DNA of 64,000 bases, from positions 8,752 through 72,751 of the forward strand of contig CAZVUM010000017.1 in assembly GCA_964629575.1 (NCBI GenBank), given 5' to 3'. The position numbers and the translations under genes are program-made. Origin of the DNA: JAYPWI01 sp964629575 (GTDB taxonomy: Bacteria > Actinomycetota > Acidimicrobiia > Acidimicrobiales > Poriferisodalaceae). Below are positions 17,572-26,790 of this stretch, in pieces (position 1 is the stretch's first letter; the number at the start of each line of letters is the position of its first letter). Under the pieces are notes generated by a model that worked only from the letters and a program-made list of their open reading frames with translations, searched no databases and was not told the origin of the DNA.

Positions 17572-18469
17572 CCGCAGGTTTTCGCTTCGCCGCCATCTCC
17601 GCAGAGCCGCCATGGGTGCGGGCCTCATGGCCATCGCCCTCGTCGTGTTCGCCGGTCCGGCTACGGCCCAAGAAGGTCCGCCGGACGGTCTTCCGCTCGA
17701 GGACCCGGCCAACCTCGCCGCTGAGGGCATTCTCGACCCGATCGCCGACGGACCGATCGTGGTTCAGGTCGACAACCCCGAGGCACCGACGCCGCCGACC
17801 TCGCCCGACGTCGCGATCAACGTCGAGTCCGAGAACGGCGCGGTCAGCAACACCGTCCTCATCATCATGTTGCTCACGGTCGGCGCTGTTGCCCCGTCGA
17901 TCCTGCTGCTCACCACGTCGTTCACCCGATTCATCATCGTTCTCGGGCTGACCCGCAACGCGCTCGGTACCCAGCAGATCCCCCCGAACCAGGTGCTCAC
18001 AGGCATCGCGCTGTTCCTGACGCTGTTCGTGATGGGTCCAGTTCTCAGCCAGATCAACGAGGACGCGCTGCAGCCGCTGCTCGCCGGCGAAATGAGCCAG
18101 GGCGAGGCCTTCGACGCCGGATTCGCTCCACTGCGCGAGTTCATGCTCGCCCAAACCGACCAGGACGACCTTCAGCTTCTGCTCGATCTGCGTGGAGAAG
18201 AGCCCGCCACGGCCGAAGACATCTCCCCCACCGTCCTGATCCCGGCGTTCGTGCTGTCCGAGCTCAAAGCCGCCTTCGTGATCGGGTTCATGATCTTCAT
18301 CCCGTTCCTGATCATCGATCTGGTGGTCGCATCCGTCTTGATGTCGATGGGCATGATGATGCTCCCGCCCATCTTCATCAGCCTCCCCCTCAAGTTGTTG
18401 CTGTTCGTGATGGTCAATGGCTGGGCACTCATCATCGGGTCCGTCGTCGAATCCATCAACGGCGTCTAG
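17558..18469 (+). CDS. fliP: FliP export-gate protein
   Basis: 303 residues. An N-terminal signal sequence (MGAGLMAIALVVFAGPATAQ preceded by a basic stretch) is followed by a ~60-residue spacer and four membrane segments. Family motifs include LLTTSFTRFIIVLGLTRNALGTQQIPPNQVL and MVNGWALIIGSVVESI. FliP forms the pore of the type III export gate with FliQ and FliR. Confidence 0.96.
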   Translation: MRRTDRRFSLRRHLRRAAMGAGLMAIALVVFAGPATAQEGPPDGLPLEDPANLAAEGILDPIADGPIVVQVDNPEAPTPPTSPDVAINVESENGAVSNTVLIIMLLTVGAVAPSILLLTTSFTRFIIVLGLTRNALGTQQIPPNQVLTGIALFLTLFVMGPVLSQINEDALQPLLAGEMSQGEAFDAGFAPLREFMLAQTDQDDLQLLLDLRGEEPATAEDISPTVLIPAFVLSELKAAFVIGFMIFIPFLIIDLVVASVLMSMGMMMLPPIFISLPLKLLLFVMVNGWALIIGSVVESINGV

Positions 18470-18477
18470 GAGGCGCA

Positions 18478-18744
18478 GTGACCGATTCCGTCGTCATCGA
18501 CATCGCACGTGAGGCCTTCATCATCTCTGCGAAGCTCGCCGGACCGATTCTGTTGGTCAGCCTCGGCATCGGCGTCGTCGTCAGCCTCATCCAAGCCGTC
18601 ACCTCCATTCAGGAGATGACACTCACCTTCGTCCCCAAGCTCGTCGGCGCAGCGCTGATCGTGCTGCTCGCAGGCAACTGGATGCTGACCGAGTTCACGG
18701 TCTACGTGCAGAAGCTCTGGACCGCGATCCCGACCTTCGCCTGA
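18478..18744 (+). CDS. fliQ: FliQ export-gate protein
   Basis: 88 residues with two membrane helices and the FliQ core SLIQAVTSIQEMTLTFVPKL. Starts at GTG behind an AGGAGG site that lies just after the fliP stop. Together with FliP and FliR it makes the export gate. Confidence 0.96.
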   Translation: MTDSVVIDIAREAFIISAKLAGPILLVSLGIGVVVSLIQAVTSIQEMTLTFVPKLVGAALIVLLAGNWMLTEFTVYVQKLWTAIPTFA

Positions 18745-18763
18745 GGCCTGGTCCGAGACCGCG

Positions 18764-19531
18764 ATGACCGACGTCACCATCGGCGCAGAAGCCGTCGCCG
18801 GACTGCTCCTCGCGATCAGTCGGGTGGGAGGGTTCCTGCTCGCGAGCCCACACATCAGCCAGCGGCTCCCCGCATCTGGTCGGCTGGCGATCACGGTGGG
18901 GATCTCGCTCTTCCTCGCGGTTCCGGTGTCGTCGAGCACGCTCGCCGTCGCGCCCCTCGTGACGGCCGTCATCACGAACCTGGCGGCCGGACTCATCCTG
19001 GGGCTGCTGACGGCGGTGCTGTTTCAAGCCTTCTCGACCGCCGGCGCGATGGTCGACGTCACGAGCGGCCTCGCCGTGTCCGCCGTGTTCGATCCCACCA
19101 TGGGTGCCTCATCCACCATCTTCCAGCGATTCTTCGATCTCGTCGCGGTGACGCTGTTCTTCGTCCTCGGAGGCCACCGTCTGATTCTCATGGGGCTCAA
19201 CACCTCGATCGAGGTCATCGGGCTCGACGGGTCGATCAACCTCGACGGGAGTCTGGGCGACATGGCCCTGACCACGTTGAGCAACTACACCCTGGCCGCG
19301 CTGGAGATCGCCGTGCCCATCCTGTCGGCGCTTCTGCTCTCCGAACTCGCTCTCGGCGTCGCGTCTCGCCTGTTGCCTCAGGCCAACGTGTTCCTGCTCG
19401 GGCTGCCACTCAAGATCCTCGTGGTGCTCGCGGTGGTCGTCGTCTCCGTCAACTCGTTCCCCCAGGTCATGGACTGGATGCTCGTGGAGATGGAGCGAAC
19501 GATGGAACGCGTCCTGATGGGCATGAGATAG
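18764..19531 (+). CDS. fliR: FliR export-gate protein
   Basis: 255 residues, six predicted membrane segments, with the FliR-type RVGGFLLASPHISQRLPASGRLAITVGISLFL start and GLPLKILVVLAVVVVS near the C-terminus. It is the single-copy subunit of the FliP-FliQ-FliR gate. The stop precedes a 191-base gap with a strong hairpin. Confidence 0.95.
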   Translation: MTDVTIGAEAVAGLLLAISRVGGFLLASPHISQRLPASGRLAITVGISLFLAVPVSSSTLAVAPLVTAVITNLAAGLILGLLTAVLFQAFSTAGAMVDVTSGLAVSAVFDPTMGASSTIFQRFFDLVAVTLFFVLGGHRLILMGLNTSIEVIGLDGSINLDGSLGDMALTTLSNYTLAALEIAVPILSALLLSELALGVASRLLPQANVFLLGLPLKILVVLAVVVVSVNSFPQVMDWMLVEMERTMERVLMGMR

Positions 19532-19554
19532 GGGTAGGGCTTTCGGGAGCACCC

Positions 19555-19573
19555 GCGCTCGGATTCCGAGCGC
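19555..19573 (+). terminator. GC-rich hairpin after fliR
   Basis: Perfect 8-bp stem GCGCTCGG / CCGAGCGC with a 3-base loop, 24 bases after the fliR stop. No T-run follows. It may pause or partly end transcription before flhB, which has its own 150-base leader. Confidence 0.4.
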
Positions 19574-19722
19574 TCCGGCGCCCAAAAGCGAGGTTGGCAC
19601 GGCCTTGAGCGCTAGAGGTCGCGGTCGACTTCTCACAGTGAGGTTCCGCGCCTGTGCGGTTCCTCGGGCGTTCCAGGAGGGGACAGCTCGTCGGCCAGGG
19701 ATGGTCCGAGACAGGTACGTCC

Positions 19723-20817
19723 ATGGCGGAAGCGCCGAAAAAGGACCAGAAAACAGAAGATCCGACGCCGAGGAGAAAGAAACAACTCCGGAGCGAAGGC
19801 AAGGTCGCGCGCAGCCCCGACATCGGCTCCGCGATCGCGCTCGGCGGGCTCTATGTGGTCTTTCGGTTCTTCCTGCCCGCGATGGGACAGACCCTCGCCG
19901 AGTTCACGACAAAGCTCTTGTCGTCGCTCGGCAACGGACCCGACCGTGAGCTGATCAACACCTCGCTGGCGCCGACGGTCGTCACCGTGCTCATGCCGCC
20001 AATCGCGCTCGCCGTCATCCTCGCCATCGCGGCCGGCGTAGGCCAAACGCGCGGTGTGGTCTCCCCCAAGGCCCTCAAGCCCAAGTTCAACCGACTCAGC
20101 CCCAAGCAGGGCATCGAGAAGTTCAAGCCATCCACCATGGGCTTCGAGTCACTGCGGGTGATCCTCAAGACCGCGCTGCTCATCGCCGTGCTGTGGATCC
20201 CCATCCAGGGAATCATCGGACGCACCCCCTCGACCCGGGGAATCTCCGAGTGGGCGAAGTTCGCCAGCGAGTCGATCGCCACCGTGCTCCTCTACGCCGC
20301 ACTGCTCGCCACCGTCATCGCGGCGATCGACTACACCCACAAGCGTCGCAAGATGACCAAGGACTCGAAGATGACCCGCCAGGAGGTCCGCGACGAGGCC
20401 AAAGAGAGCGACGGCGACCCGTTCATCAAGCGGGCGCGGAAGGAGCGTGCTCGCGAGCTGAGCCGCAACCGGATGATCGCCGACGTCTCGACCGCCGATG
20501 TCCTCCTCGTCAACCCGGTTCGATTCGCGGTGGCCCTCAAGTACGTCGAAGAAGAAGGCGCTCCCCGCGTGGTTGCACGCGGTGCGGGCAAGTTCGCCCA
20601 GAAGTTGCGCGCCGAGGCATACCGACACGGTGTGATGGTTCGCCAAGACCCACCGCTGACGCGAGCCCTCTACCGACGATGCCGCGTTGGACAGTTCGTC
20701 CCAGCGGAGCTCTACGCGGCTGTAGCGATCGTCCTCGCCGCCGTGTATCGCCGCAGGGCGATGCGGGCCGCCAGAGGGCGAGGCCCCCTCACTGAGCAGA
20801 TCCGGATCGCGGCATGA
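19723..20817 (+). CDS. flhB: FlhB export-specificity switch with NPVR instead of NPTH
   Basis: 364 residues from the ATG giving MAEAPKKDQKTEDPTPRRKKQLRSEGKVARSPD, the canonical FlhB start; an upstream in-frame GTG (19654) would add 23 unrelated residues. Four membrane segments are followed by the cytoplasmic domain (FlhBC). FlhB normally cleaves itself between Asn and Pro of an NPTH motif to switch from hook to filament export. Here the motif is Asn264-Pro265-Val266-Arg267 (LLVNPVRFAVALKY): Asn and Pro are kept, Thr and His are not. The downstream segment (APRVVARGAGKFAQKLRAEA) is normal. Overlaps flhA by ATGA. Confidence 0.94.
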   Translation: MAEAPKKDQKTEDPTPRRKKQLRSEGKVARSPDIGSAIALGGLYVVFRFFLPAMGQTLAEFTTKLLSSLGNGPDRELINTSLAPTVVTVLMPPIALAVILAIAAGVGQTRGVVSPKALKPKFNRLSPKQGIEKFKPSTMGFESLRVILKTALLIAVLWIPIQGIIGRTPSTRGISEWAKFASESIATVLLYAALLATVIAAIDYTHKRRKMTKDSKMTRQEVRDEAKESDGDPFIKRARKERARELSRNRMIADVSTADVLLVNPVRFAVALKYVEEEGAPRVVARGAGKFAQKLRAEAYRHGVMVRQDPPLTRALYRRCRVGQFVPAELYAAVAIVLAAVYRRRAMRAARGRGPLTEQIRIAA

Positions 20818-22916
20818 CCGGGCGTCTGGGGCTGCTGCTGCCCGTCTTCGTCGTCGGCGCCGTCGTGATGATGGTGATTCCGGTGAGCCCGATGGTGCTC
20901 GACCTGCTGCTCACCCTCAACATCGCATTCGCAGTGCTCGTGCTGCTCTCGGTCGTGACACTGCGCGACAGCCTCGACCTGTCCGTGTTTCCCGCTCTGT
21001 TGCTGGTGATGACCCTGGCCAGGCTCGCTCTCAACGTGAGCTCGACGCGCCTCATCCTCCTCGACGGCTACGCAGGCAAGGTGATCGAGACCTTCGGCGG
21101 TTTCGTGGTCGGCGGCAGCGTCATCGTCGGCTTGGTCGTGTTCTTGATCCTCATCGTGATCCAGTTCGCCGTGGTCACCAACGGTGCGGGACGCGTCGCC
21201 GAGGTGGCAGCGAGGTTCACCCTCGATGCCATGCCCGGCAAGCAGATGGCCATCGACGCCGACCTCAGCGCCGGCCTCATCGACGAAGCGGAGGCTCGCG
21301 AGAAGCGGGAACGTATCGCCACAGAGGCCGAGTTCTACGGGGCGATGGACGGTGCTTCGAAGTTCGTGAAGGGTGATGTTCTCGCCGGCAGCATCATCGT
21401 CCTCATCAACCTCTTCGGCGGGTTCGCCGTCGGGCTGGGCGCAGGCTTGTCGCTGAGCGAGGCGATGGCCACCTACACCCTCCTCACCGTCGGCGACGGC
21501 CTGGTCAGCCAGATCCCCGCCCTTCTCACATCGATCGGAGCCGGCCTCCTCATCACTCGCGTCGGCACGGATCGCGACCTCGGCGCCGAGGTGGGCCAAC
21601 AGCTCTTCCAGGCCAGGCGAGCTCTGCGCCTCGCCAGCTTCGTGATCATCGCGCTCGGCCTCTTGCCCGGGCTGCCCAAGATCCCGTTCTTCGTGGTCGC
21701 AGCCACTCTCTACGTGCTCTCGACTCGAGTCACGATCCCCGAGGACGACACCGGCGAGGACGACGAGGCTCCGGTCATCGAACTCGACCCGGACGATCCC
21801 GAGGCGATCATCGGTGCGATGCGAGTCGAACCACTCGAACTCCATCTCGCGTACGACACCCTCGATCTCATCGACGAGGACCGCGGCGGGGACCTGCTCA
21901 ACCGGGTGAAGGCGCTGCGTCGTCAGATCGCCCAGGAGCTCGGATTCGTCATGCCTTTGGTGCGAACCCGGGACGACGTCAGCCTGCCGAGCGGCGGCTA
22001 CGCCGTTCACCTCGATGGCGTGCGCATCGCGCAGTCCGAGGCGCCGCGGGGCGAGATCATGGCCCTTCCAGCAGGCGACGGCAGCGAACTCCGGGCGCTC
22101 GGCGGCCGCGAGACCACCGAACCGGTCTTCGGTCTGAGGGCCTACTGGCTGCCGGACCATGCCAAGGAGCAGGTCGCCTCGTCTGGGGCCACGGTCGTCG
22201 ACCGTTCGTCGGTGATCGTCACCCATCTCGCCGACGTCGTCCGCAACCAGGCCGCCCGGCTGCTGCAGCGCCAGGACGTGCACCTGCTCATCGATGGCCT
22301 CCGCTACGACCATCCCCTCCTGGCCAAGGAGGTGGACGACGACGTCGTACCGATCGGGGTCCTCCACGAGGTGCTCCGCGCACTTCTCGACGAAGGGGTC
22401 AGCGTGCGCCAGCTCGGAACCATCGTCGAGTCGCTGTCCACCCACGCCGGTGAGGACCGCGGCGAACAAGTGGCGCGTGCTCGCGCGGCCCTCGGCCCAT
22501 CGATCGTCAACACCCTCGCGAGTGGGCGAAGGATCGGAGCCGTGACGCTCGAACCAACCCTCGAGGTGCAGCTCCACGAGTCGCTCCGCGATCTCGACGG
22601 CGACCAGCTGCTGGTGCTCGACCCAGCCACGGCGACAGCCCTCGTGAATTCGATCGCCGAACACTCGCAGTCAGTGGATCCCGCCATCACCCCCGCTGTC
22701 ATCTGTGGCAGCGGCATCAGGCGCCCACTTCGCAAGTTCCTGCTCAGCCAGGGTCTCGAGATGGCCGTGCTCGCGTACGGCGAGGTCGGCGACGGAACCG
22801 ATCTCGTCGGCATCGCGGTGATCGCCAGTCCTCAACTCGCCCTCGACGGCGCTGCGAACGCAGCCCTCGGCCCGGCCCAGTCCAATCCAACCCAGATCCC
22901 TGAGGGGAGCTCCTGA
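20814..22916 (+). CDS. flhA: FlhA export-gate protein
   Basis: 700 residues: eight N-terminal membrane segments, the conserved cytoplasmic FHIPEP-type loop (RVAEVAARFTLDAMPGKQMAIDADLSAGLIDEAEAR) and a large C-terminal domain (~330-700) that docks export chaperones. FlhA forms the nonameric ring of the export gate and couples the proton-motive force to secretion. Standard full-length protein; the stop overlaps the next gene by one base. Confidence 0.97.
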   Translation: MTGRLGLLLPVFVVGAVVMMVIPVSPMVLDLLLTLNIAFAVLVLLSVVTLRDSLDLSVFPALLLVMTLARLALNVSSTRLILLDGYAGKVIETFGGFVVGGSVIVGLVVFLILIVIQFAVVTNGAGRVAEVAARFTLDAMPGKQMAIDADLSAGLIDEAEAREKRERIATEAEFYGAMDGASKFVKGDVLAGSIIVLINLFGGFAVGLGAGLSLSEAMATYTLLTVGDGLVSQIPALLTSIGAGLLITRVGTDRDLGAEVGQQLFQARRALRLASFVIIALGLLPGLPKIPFFVVAATLYVLSTRVTIPEDDTGEDDEAPVIELDPDDPEAIIGAMRVEPLELHLAYDTLDLIDEDRGGDLLNRVKALRRQIAQELGFVMPLVRTRDDVSLPSGGYAVHLDGVRIAQSEAPRGEIMALPAGDGSELRALGGRETTEPVFGLRAYWLPDHAKEQVASSGATVVDRSSVIVTHLADVVRNQAARLLQRQDVHLLIDGLRYDHPLLAKEVDDDVVPIGVLHEVLRALLDEGVSVRQLGTIVESLSTHAGEDRGEQVARARAALGPSIVNTLASGRRIGAVTLEPTLEVQLHESLRDLDGDQLLVLDPATATALVNSIAEHSQSVDPAITPAVICGSGIRRPLRKFLLSQGLEMAVLAYGEVGDGTDLVGIAVIASPQLALDGAANAALGPAQSNPTQIPEGSS

Positions 22917-24157
22917 TGAACCCATCAGCCGGACAGACGGCTCATGCATCGCCACACGAGACAGCAGAGTCGATCGTGGTCGAAGCCCCCACGGTGGACG
23001 CCGCCCTCGAGGCCGTCGCCGCCCAGATGGGAACCGACTGCCGCATTCTGGCCGTGGACAAGGTCTCGCGCGGCGGGATCGCCGGCTTCTTCGGCAAGGA
23101 GACCTACCAGGTCGAGGTCGAGAGACCCGCTCGCGTCGAGCTCGAAGACCTGAGTGCATCGACGCCACAGCAGACAGCCCGCGCAGCTGTGGACAGGGTT
23201 CTCGAAGCGGCCGACCAGGACCCCGACGCGACCTTCGGCGATGTCTTCCGCTCTCGACTCGCAACGTCTGCGCCCGAGCCCGAGCCCTTCGACGGGATCG
23301 ACCTCACAGCGCTCGAAGCCGAGGGCCCAGCACCCACCGCGGACCCGCCGGGCGACGCGGCCCTCGACCGTCTTCGCAGCGCGATCGAAGAAGAGCGCTC
23401 CAAGGCCGAGATCCCGCAGCCGGTGGCCGATCCGCAAGCCGTGCCCGATCTGCAGCCGGATCCCGAGCCTCCCGTGCAGCCCGAGCTCGAGGTACCCGCC
23501 GAACCCGCCGTGCCCACCGCGCCCGATCCCGGCGCTCGCATCGACGACGCCGCTCGTCGCACACCGACGAGTCGGCCACGTACCCGCTCTGCCGATCCCG
23601 GTGGTCGCGACGTTGGCGAACCGATCTTCACCGCCGACCACCTGGTGCGGACGGGTCTGCCGTTCAGCTTCGTCGTGCAGCTGGGCGATCTGAGCACCCT
23701 CGACGACGTCAGTCGTCTGGTTCAGCTGGCCAACGCACTGCAGCCGTGGTGTGGGCCGCTCCCTCGCCACGACAACCTCGTGGTCGGCCTCCGCGCCGAC
23801 CGCCTGGCGCGGCCACTCGGCCTCGACGTCCATGGCCCGAGCGATCCGGTGCCCACGGACGGTTCGGCGATCTGGATCTGCAACCCCAACGATGCGGCGA
23901 CCAACGCGTACCTCGGTCAGATTCGCGGCAACCGCGGGCTGCACATCGTGGATCCGACCCCCGACACACTCGCCAGGCTCGACGCGGGCACCATCGTGTC
24001 CTGGGGTGACTCCGAGATCGGATTCGACGCATTGCTCTTCGCGCTCGAGCGGGGGCTGCACCTGGGCTTCGACGTGTCCGGAGCGGAGGCCCGCCGCGCG
24101 ACCGCGGTCGAGATGGCCATCGGTATTCGTTCGCGACTCCCACTGAGCGGCTCATGA
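22916..24157 (+). CDS. FlhF-position protein lacking GTPase motifs
   Basis: 413 residues. The N-terminal ~60 residues (APTVDAALEAVAAQMGTDCRILAVDKVSRGGIAGFFGKETYQVEVE) resemble the start of actinobacterial FlhF proteins, and the gene sits right after flhA where flhF belongs. A Pro/Glu/Ala-rich linker (~75-215) follows. The C-terminal ~190 residues look like an alpha/beta fold (FSFVVQLGDLSTLDDVSRLVQLANAL, then IWICNPNDAATNAYLGQIRGNRGLHIVDPTPDTL). No GxxxxGKT P-loop or other G motif of the SRP-type GTPase is visible. It may be a degenerate FlhF that keeps a scaffolding role, or a different protein with a similar N-terminus. Confidence 0.6.
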   Translation: MNPSAGQTAHASPHETAESIVVEAPTVDAALEAVAAQMGTDCRILAVDKVSRGGIAGFFGKETYQVEVERPARVELEDLSASTPQQTARAAVDRVLEAADQDPDATFGDVFRSRLATSAPEPEPFDGIDLTALEAEGPAPTADPPGDAALDRLRSAIEEERSKAEIPQPVADPQAVPDLQPDPEPPVQPELEVPAEPAVPTAPDPGARIDDAARRTPTSRPRTRSADPGGRDVGEPIFTADHLVRTGLPFSFVVQLGDLSTLDDVSRLVQLANALQPWCGPLPRHDNLVVGLRADRLARPLGLDVHGPSDPVPTDGSAIWICNPNDAATNAYLGQIRGNRGLHIVDPTPDTLARLDAGTIVSWGDSEIGFDALLFALERGLHLGFDVSGAEARRATAVEMAIGIRSRLPLSGS

Positions 24158-24417
24158 AGATCGTTCGAAAGACCCTCGCCGTCGCAGGGCTCCTCGCGCT
24201 TGGACTCATCGGCTATCAGCTCATGACGAGCCAGCTCGACCTCGTCGACGCGGCCCAGCGGGCGACCGCCGTCATGTTCGCCCTGATGTTGCTGCAATGG
24301 ATCACTCGGCTCGCCGTGACGAGCTACCTGAAGAACCTGGAGACCCAGGCATCCTCGGCCTCGAGCGGCGGACCCGGCCCGGGCTCTCGCGAGGAAATCA
24401 GCCTCCAGCGCGACTAG
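24154..24417 (+). CDS. Small two-helix membrane protein, unknown function
   Basis: 87 residues with two hydrophobic segments (about 8-26 and 38-54), a short positively charged start (MKIVRKTLA) and a polar tail. It overlaps the preceding FlhF-like gene by ATGA and is the last gene of the + strand flagellar operon. I do not recognise the family. Confidence 0.65.
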   Translation: MKIVRKTLAVAGLLALGLIGYQLMTSQLDLVDAAQRATAVMFALMLLQWITRLAVTSYLKNLETQASSASSGGPGPGSREEISLQRD

Positions 24418-24520
24418 CTGTTTCGGCTCTACGCCACGCCGCGACCGGTCAGCACCAGAAAATTGGTCACCGCAGCAGCAATGCCGCCCGCGCGAAGGGC
24501 GAGCGCGGCAGGGCGTTGGC

Positions 24521-25342
24521 TCACGCGTCGTCTGATGCCTCTGGAACGATCGACGACGCGACCAGAGCGAGGGCATCGCTCCCAAGTCCGAGGACTTCAG
24601 CGGCCTGCTGGGCCTCAGGCGAGAACTCCCGGTCGGGATCGGTCACCCGATGAACGAGGCCGTCGGCGAGTGCCACGCCGTGTGCCAGAAGGCTGTCGCC
24701 CTCGGCAGCCCGATGGTGATACTGCACCGCTGTCGCGATGGAGCTCGGGAGGTTCCACTGCTCGAGGATCACCCGGCCCACCTCGCCGTGGTCCACACCA
24801 ACGAGATCGCGCTCGATGGTGGTCCAGTCGACGGCGAACTCGTGGATGCGCTCGAAGAGCGACTGGTCCACGCCTCGCAGCGTCGAAGCGATCACGAGCT
24901 TGCCGATGTCGTGGAGAACGCAGGCGGTCGTGATCTCGTTGGGCAACAGGCCCTTGGTCGCGCTGCGAAGGGCAGCGCCGGCGCTGAGCGCCAAGAACGC
25001 GTGGTTGCCGAAGGCTCCGGGCTCGAGGTTGTAGGGCCCGACGGGCTGATCGAAGGTGTCACCCACCGAGGTGAAGACTGCGACGGCGGCGATCCGCCCT
25101 GTGCCGAGCCGAACCACCGCGTCGTTGGCGGTCGCGACGGCCCCGCGGGCACCGAGGCCGACGGAGTTGGCCTCGCGGAGAACGTGCGCGAGAAGGGTGG
25201 GATCGGTCTCGAGAATGGCGGCGACGTCGGCGACCTCGGTGTCGGCACGCGCGGAGGCGGCGACGAGCTCGAGAACGCTGGTCGGGAGGGGCTGGAGGCC
25301 ATCGGCAGCGTCCAGGAGCACTTCGTCGTAGTCGAGAACCAC
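24521..25342 (-). CDS. HDOD-domain signalling protein
   Basis: 273 residues from a GTG with an AAGGAG site 8 bases upstream; an upstream in-frame GTG (25372) lacks such a site. Most of the protein is an HDOD domain: LQPLPTSVLELVAASARADTEVADVAAILETDPTLLAHVLREANS at the start and CVLHDIGKLVIAS in the middle (here the HD pair is kept), then DHGEVGRVILEQWNLPSSIATAVQYHH. HDOD proteins act as signalling scaffolds or regulators near chemotaxis and c-di-GMP genes; enzyme activity is usually not shown. It is the last gene of the left chemosensory operon, 117 bases after cheX. Confidence 0.88.
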   Translation of the reverse strand: MVLDYDEVLLDAADGLQPLPTSVLELVAASARADTEVADVAAILETDPTLLAHVLREANSVGLGARGAVATANDAVVRLGTGRIAAVAVFTSVGDTFDQPVGPYNLEPGAFGNHAFLALSAGAALRSATKGLLPNEITTACVLHDIGKLVIASTLRGVDQSLFERIHEFAVDWTTIERDLVGVDHGEVGRVILEQWNLPSSIATAVQYHHRAAEGDSLLAHGVALADGLVHRVTDPDREFSPEAQQAAEVLGLGSDALALVASSIVPEASDDA

Positions 25343-25459
25343 GTCAGCTTCTCCTTCTCGTGTCCTCGACACTCATGTCGGCGCCGCTCTGGCTCATCTG
25401 ATGTCCTACCTCGGCTCTTGAGCAGATCTGCGTGTGGTGCACCACCGGACGACTCCTGG

Positions 25460-25906
25460 TCAGGTCTTCAGTTGGACCTCGAGCACGCCGAGATCGTGGT
25501 AGATGGACACGCTGCCGCTGAGCAGCTCGAGTTCCATCGCCGATGCGGCGCGCACGGAAGGCACATCCAGGGACGTTTCGTCGGGAAGCACGGTCTTGGC
25601 CGTCCCCCCGAAGACGTTGCAGAACTCCGACATCGTGTCGAGCGCATCCTGCGTTTCGAGCTCTTCGGGATCACAGCCGGCCCAGACGGCCGCCAGTCCC
25701 AGCGCTACGGGTTCGATGGCGCGCACGGTGATCATGCCCTCCATCTCGCCGACGATCGGAACCTGAGCCTCGAGGATCAGCCCGGGGTCCCCGCTCGTCG
25801 AAGCGCGGCAGACGCCGCCGGCCATTGTTTCGACCACGCTTTCGAGCGTCTCGAGCATGATCTCCTGGAGCTCGTCGATGAAGGTGTCTGGTCGCGACAT
25901 GGTCAT
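25460..25906 (-). CDS. cheX: CheX-like CheY-P phosphatase
   Basis: 148 residues from an ATG that overlaps the cheR stop (ATGA). It has the CheC/CheX/FliY fold pattern, with one phosphatase helix carrying the E-x-x-N signature in DTMSEFCNVFGGTAKTVLP; a single such motif is typical of CheX. It would strip phosphate from CheY-P to end the signal, which fits an organism with no cheZ in sight. A second CheX-like gene lies at 41.2 kb. Confidence 0.8.
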   Translation of the reverse strand: MTMSRPDTFIDELQEIMLETLESVVETMAGGVCRASTSGDPGLILEAQVPIVGEMEGMITVRAIEPVALGLAAVWAGCDPEELETQDALDTMSEFCNVFGGTAKTVLPDETSLDVPSVRAASAMELELLSGSVSIYHDLGVLEVQLKT

Positions 25907-26790
25907 TGTTGGGTTCCAGTCGGAAAGTAGAAGGTGGATTGGCCGACCTTGCGCGGCTCGTAGCCGGGGTCGATACCGTGCGTCGACTCGGACGTTCCGA
26001 GCATCAGACAGCCGTGCGGCTGCAGGACGGACGTTCTGATTCGCTGCATGATGTCCCGCTTGGTCACGTCGGGGAAATAGATCAAGACGTTGCGGAGCAA
26101 GACGAGGTCGCAGCGCGGAATCTGCCGCCACTGTTCGAGCAGGTTGAGCTCCCGGACGTCGACCATGCGGGCCAGCTCGGGCTTGACCTTCCACTTGCGA
26201 CCGACCTGGTCGAAGTACTTGACGGCACGGGCCGTCGACAGGCCGCGGTTGACCTCGAAGCGGGAGTACTCACCCGTCCGGGTGCGCTCGACCATCGCCG
26301 GAGACACGTCCGTCGAGATGATCTTGGTGAGGGGCGCAGCCTGCGGGAAGTGCTCGAGGATGAGCATCGCCAGGGAGTAGGACTCTTGTCCGCTCGAGCA
26401 CGCGGCGTTCCAGATCGTCAGACCGCCTCGGCCCGGCCCCTCGAGAAGGGCGGGGAACACATGGGAAGCCAGCGACTCGAACGGGTGCTGGTCGCGGAAG
26501 AACGACGTCTCATTGGTGGTCATGGCGTCGATGACCGCATCGGTGGCGGCCTCATCGCGCCGGCGAACCCGCGCGACGAACGCAACCAGGTCGGCATCGC
26601 CGAACTCGCGAACCAGATGCTGCAGCCGGCTCTCGATGAGATAGGCCTTGCCCTCGAGGCGCACCCCGATCCGATCCGCGACGAGCTGTTCGACGAACTG
26701 AAGGTCGGCGGCGCCAAGGGCCGACTCCGTGGTGCCAGCGGCAGTCGTGCCAGCGGCCGTCGTGCCAGTGGGATGCGTCGGTGTGGTCAC
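25903..26790 (-). CDS. cheR: CheR chemoreceptor methyltransferase (left operon)
   Basis: 295 residues from a GTG overlapping cheB by GTGA. The all-alpha N-domain (FVEQLVADRIGVRLEGKAYLIESRL) is followed by the SAM-dependent methyltransferase core with TTNETSFFRD, IWNAACSSGQESYSLAM and PRCDLVLLRNVLIYF. It methylates receptor glutamates. The first 20 residues include a TTAAG repeat from a 15-bp tandem DNA repeat (about 26731-26770). No C-terminal receptor-tethering module. Confidence 0.95.
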   Translation of the reverse strand: MTTPTHPTGTTAAGTTAAGTTESALGAADLQFVEQLVADRIGVRLEGKAYLIESRLQHLVREFGDADLVAFVARVRRRDEAATDAVIDAMTTNETSFFRDQHPFESLASHVFPALLEGPGRGGLTIWNAACSSGQESYSLAMLILEHFPQAAPLTKIISTDVSPAMVERTRTGEYSRFEVNRGLSTARAVKYFDQVGRKWKVKPELARMVDVRELNLLEQWRQIPRCDLVLLRNVLIYFPDVTKRDIMQRIRTSVLQPHGCLMLGTSESTHGIDPGYEPRKVGQSTFYFPTGTQQ

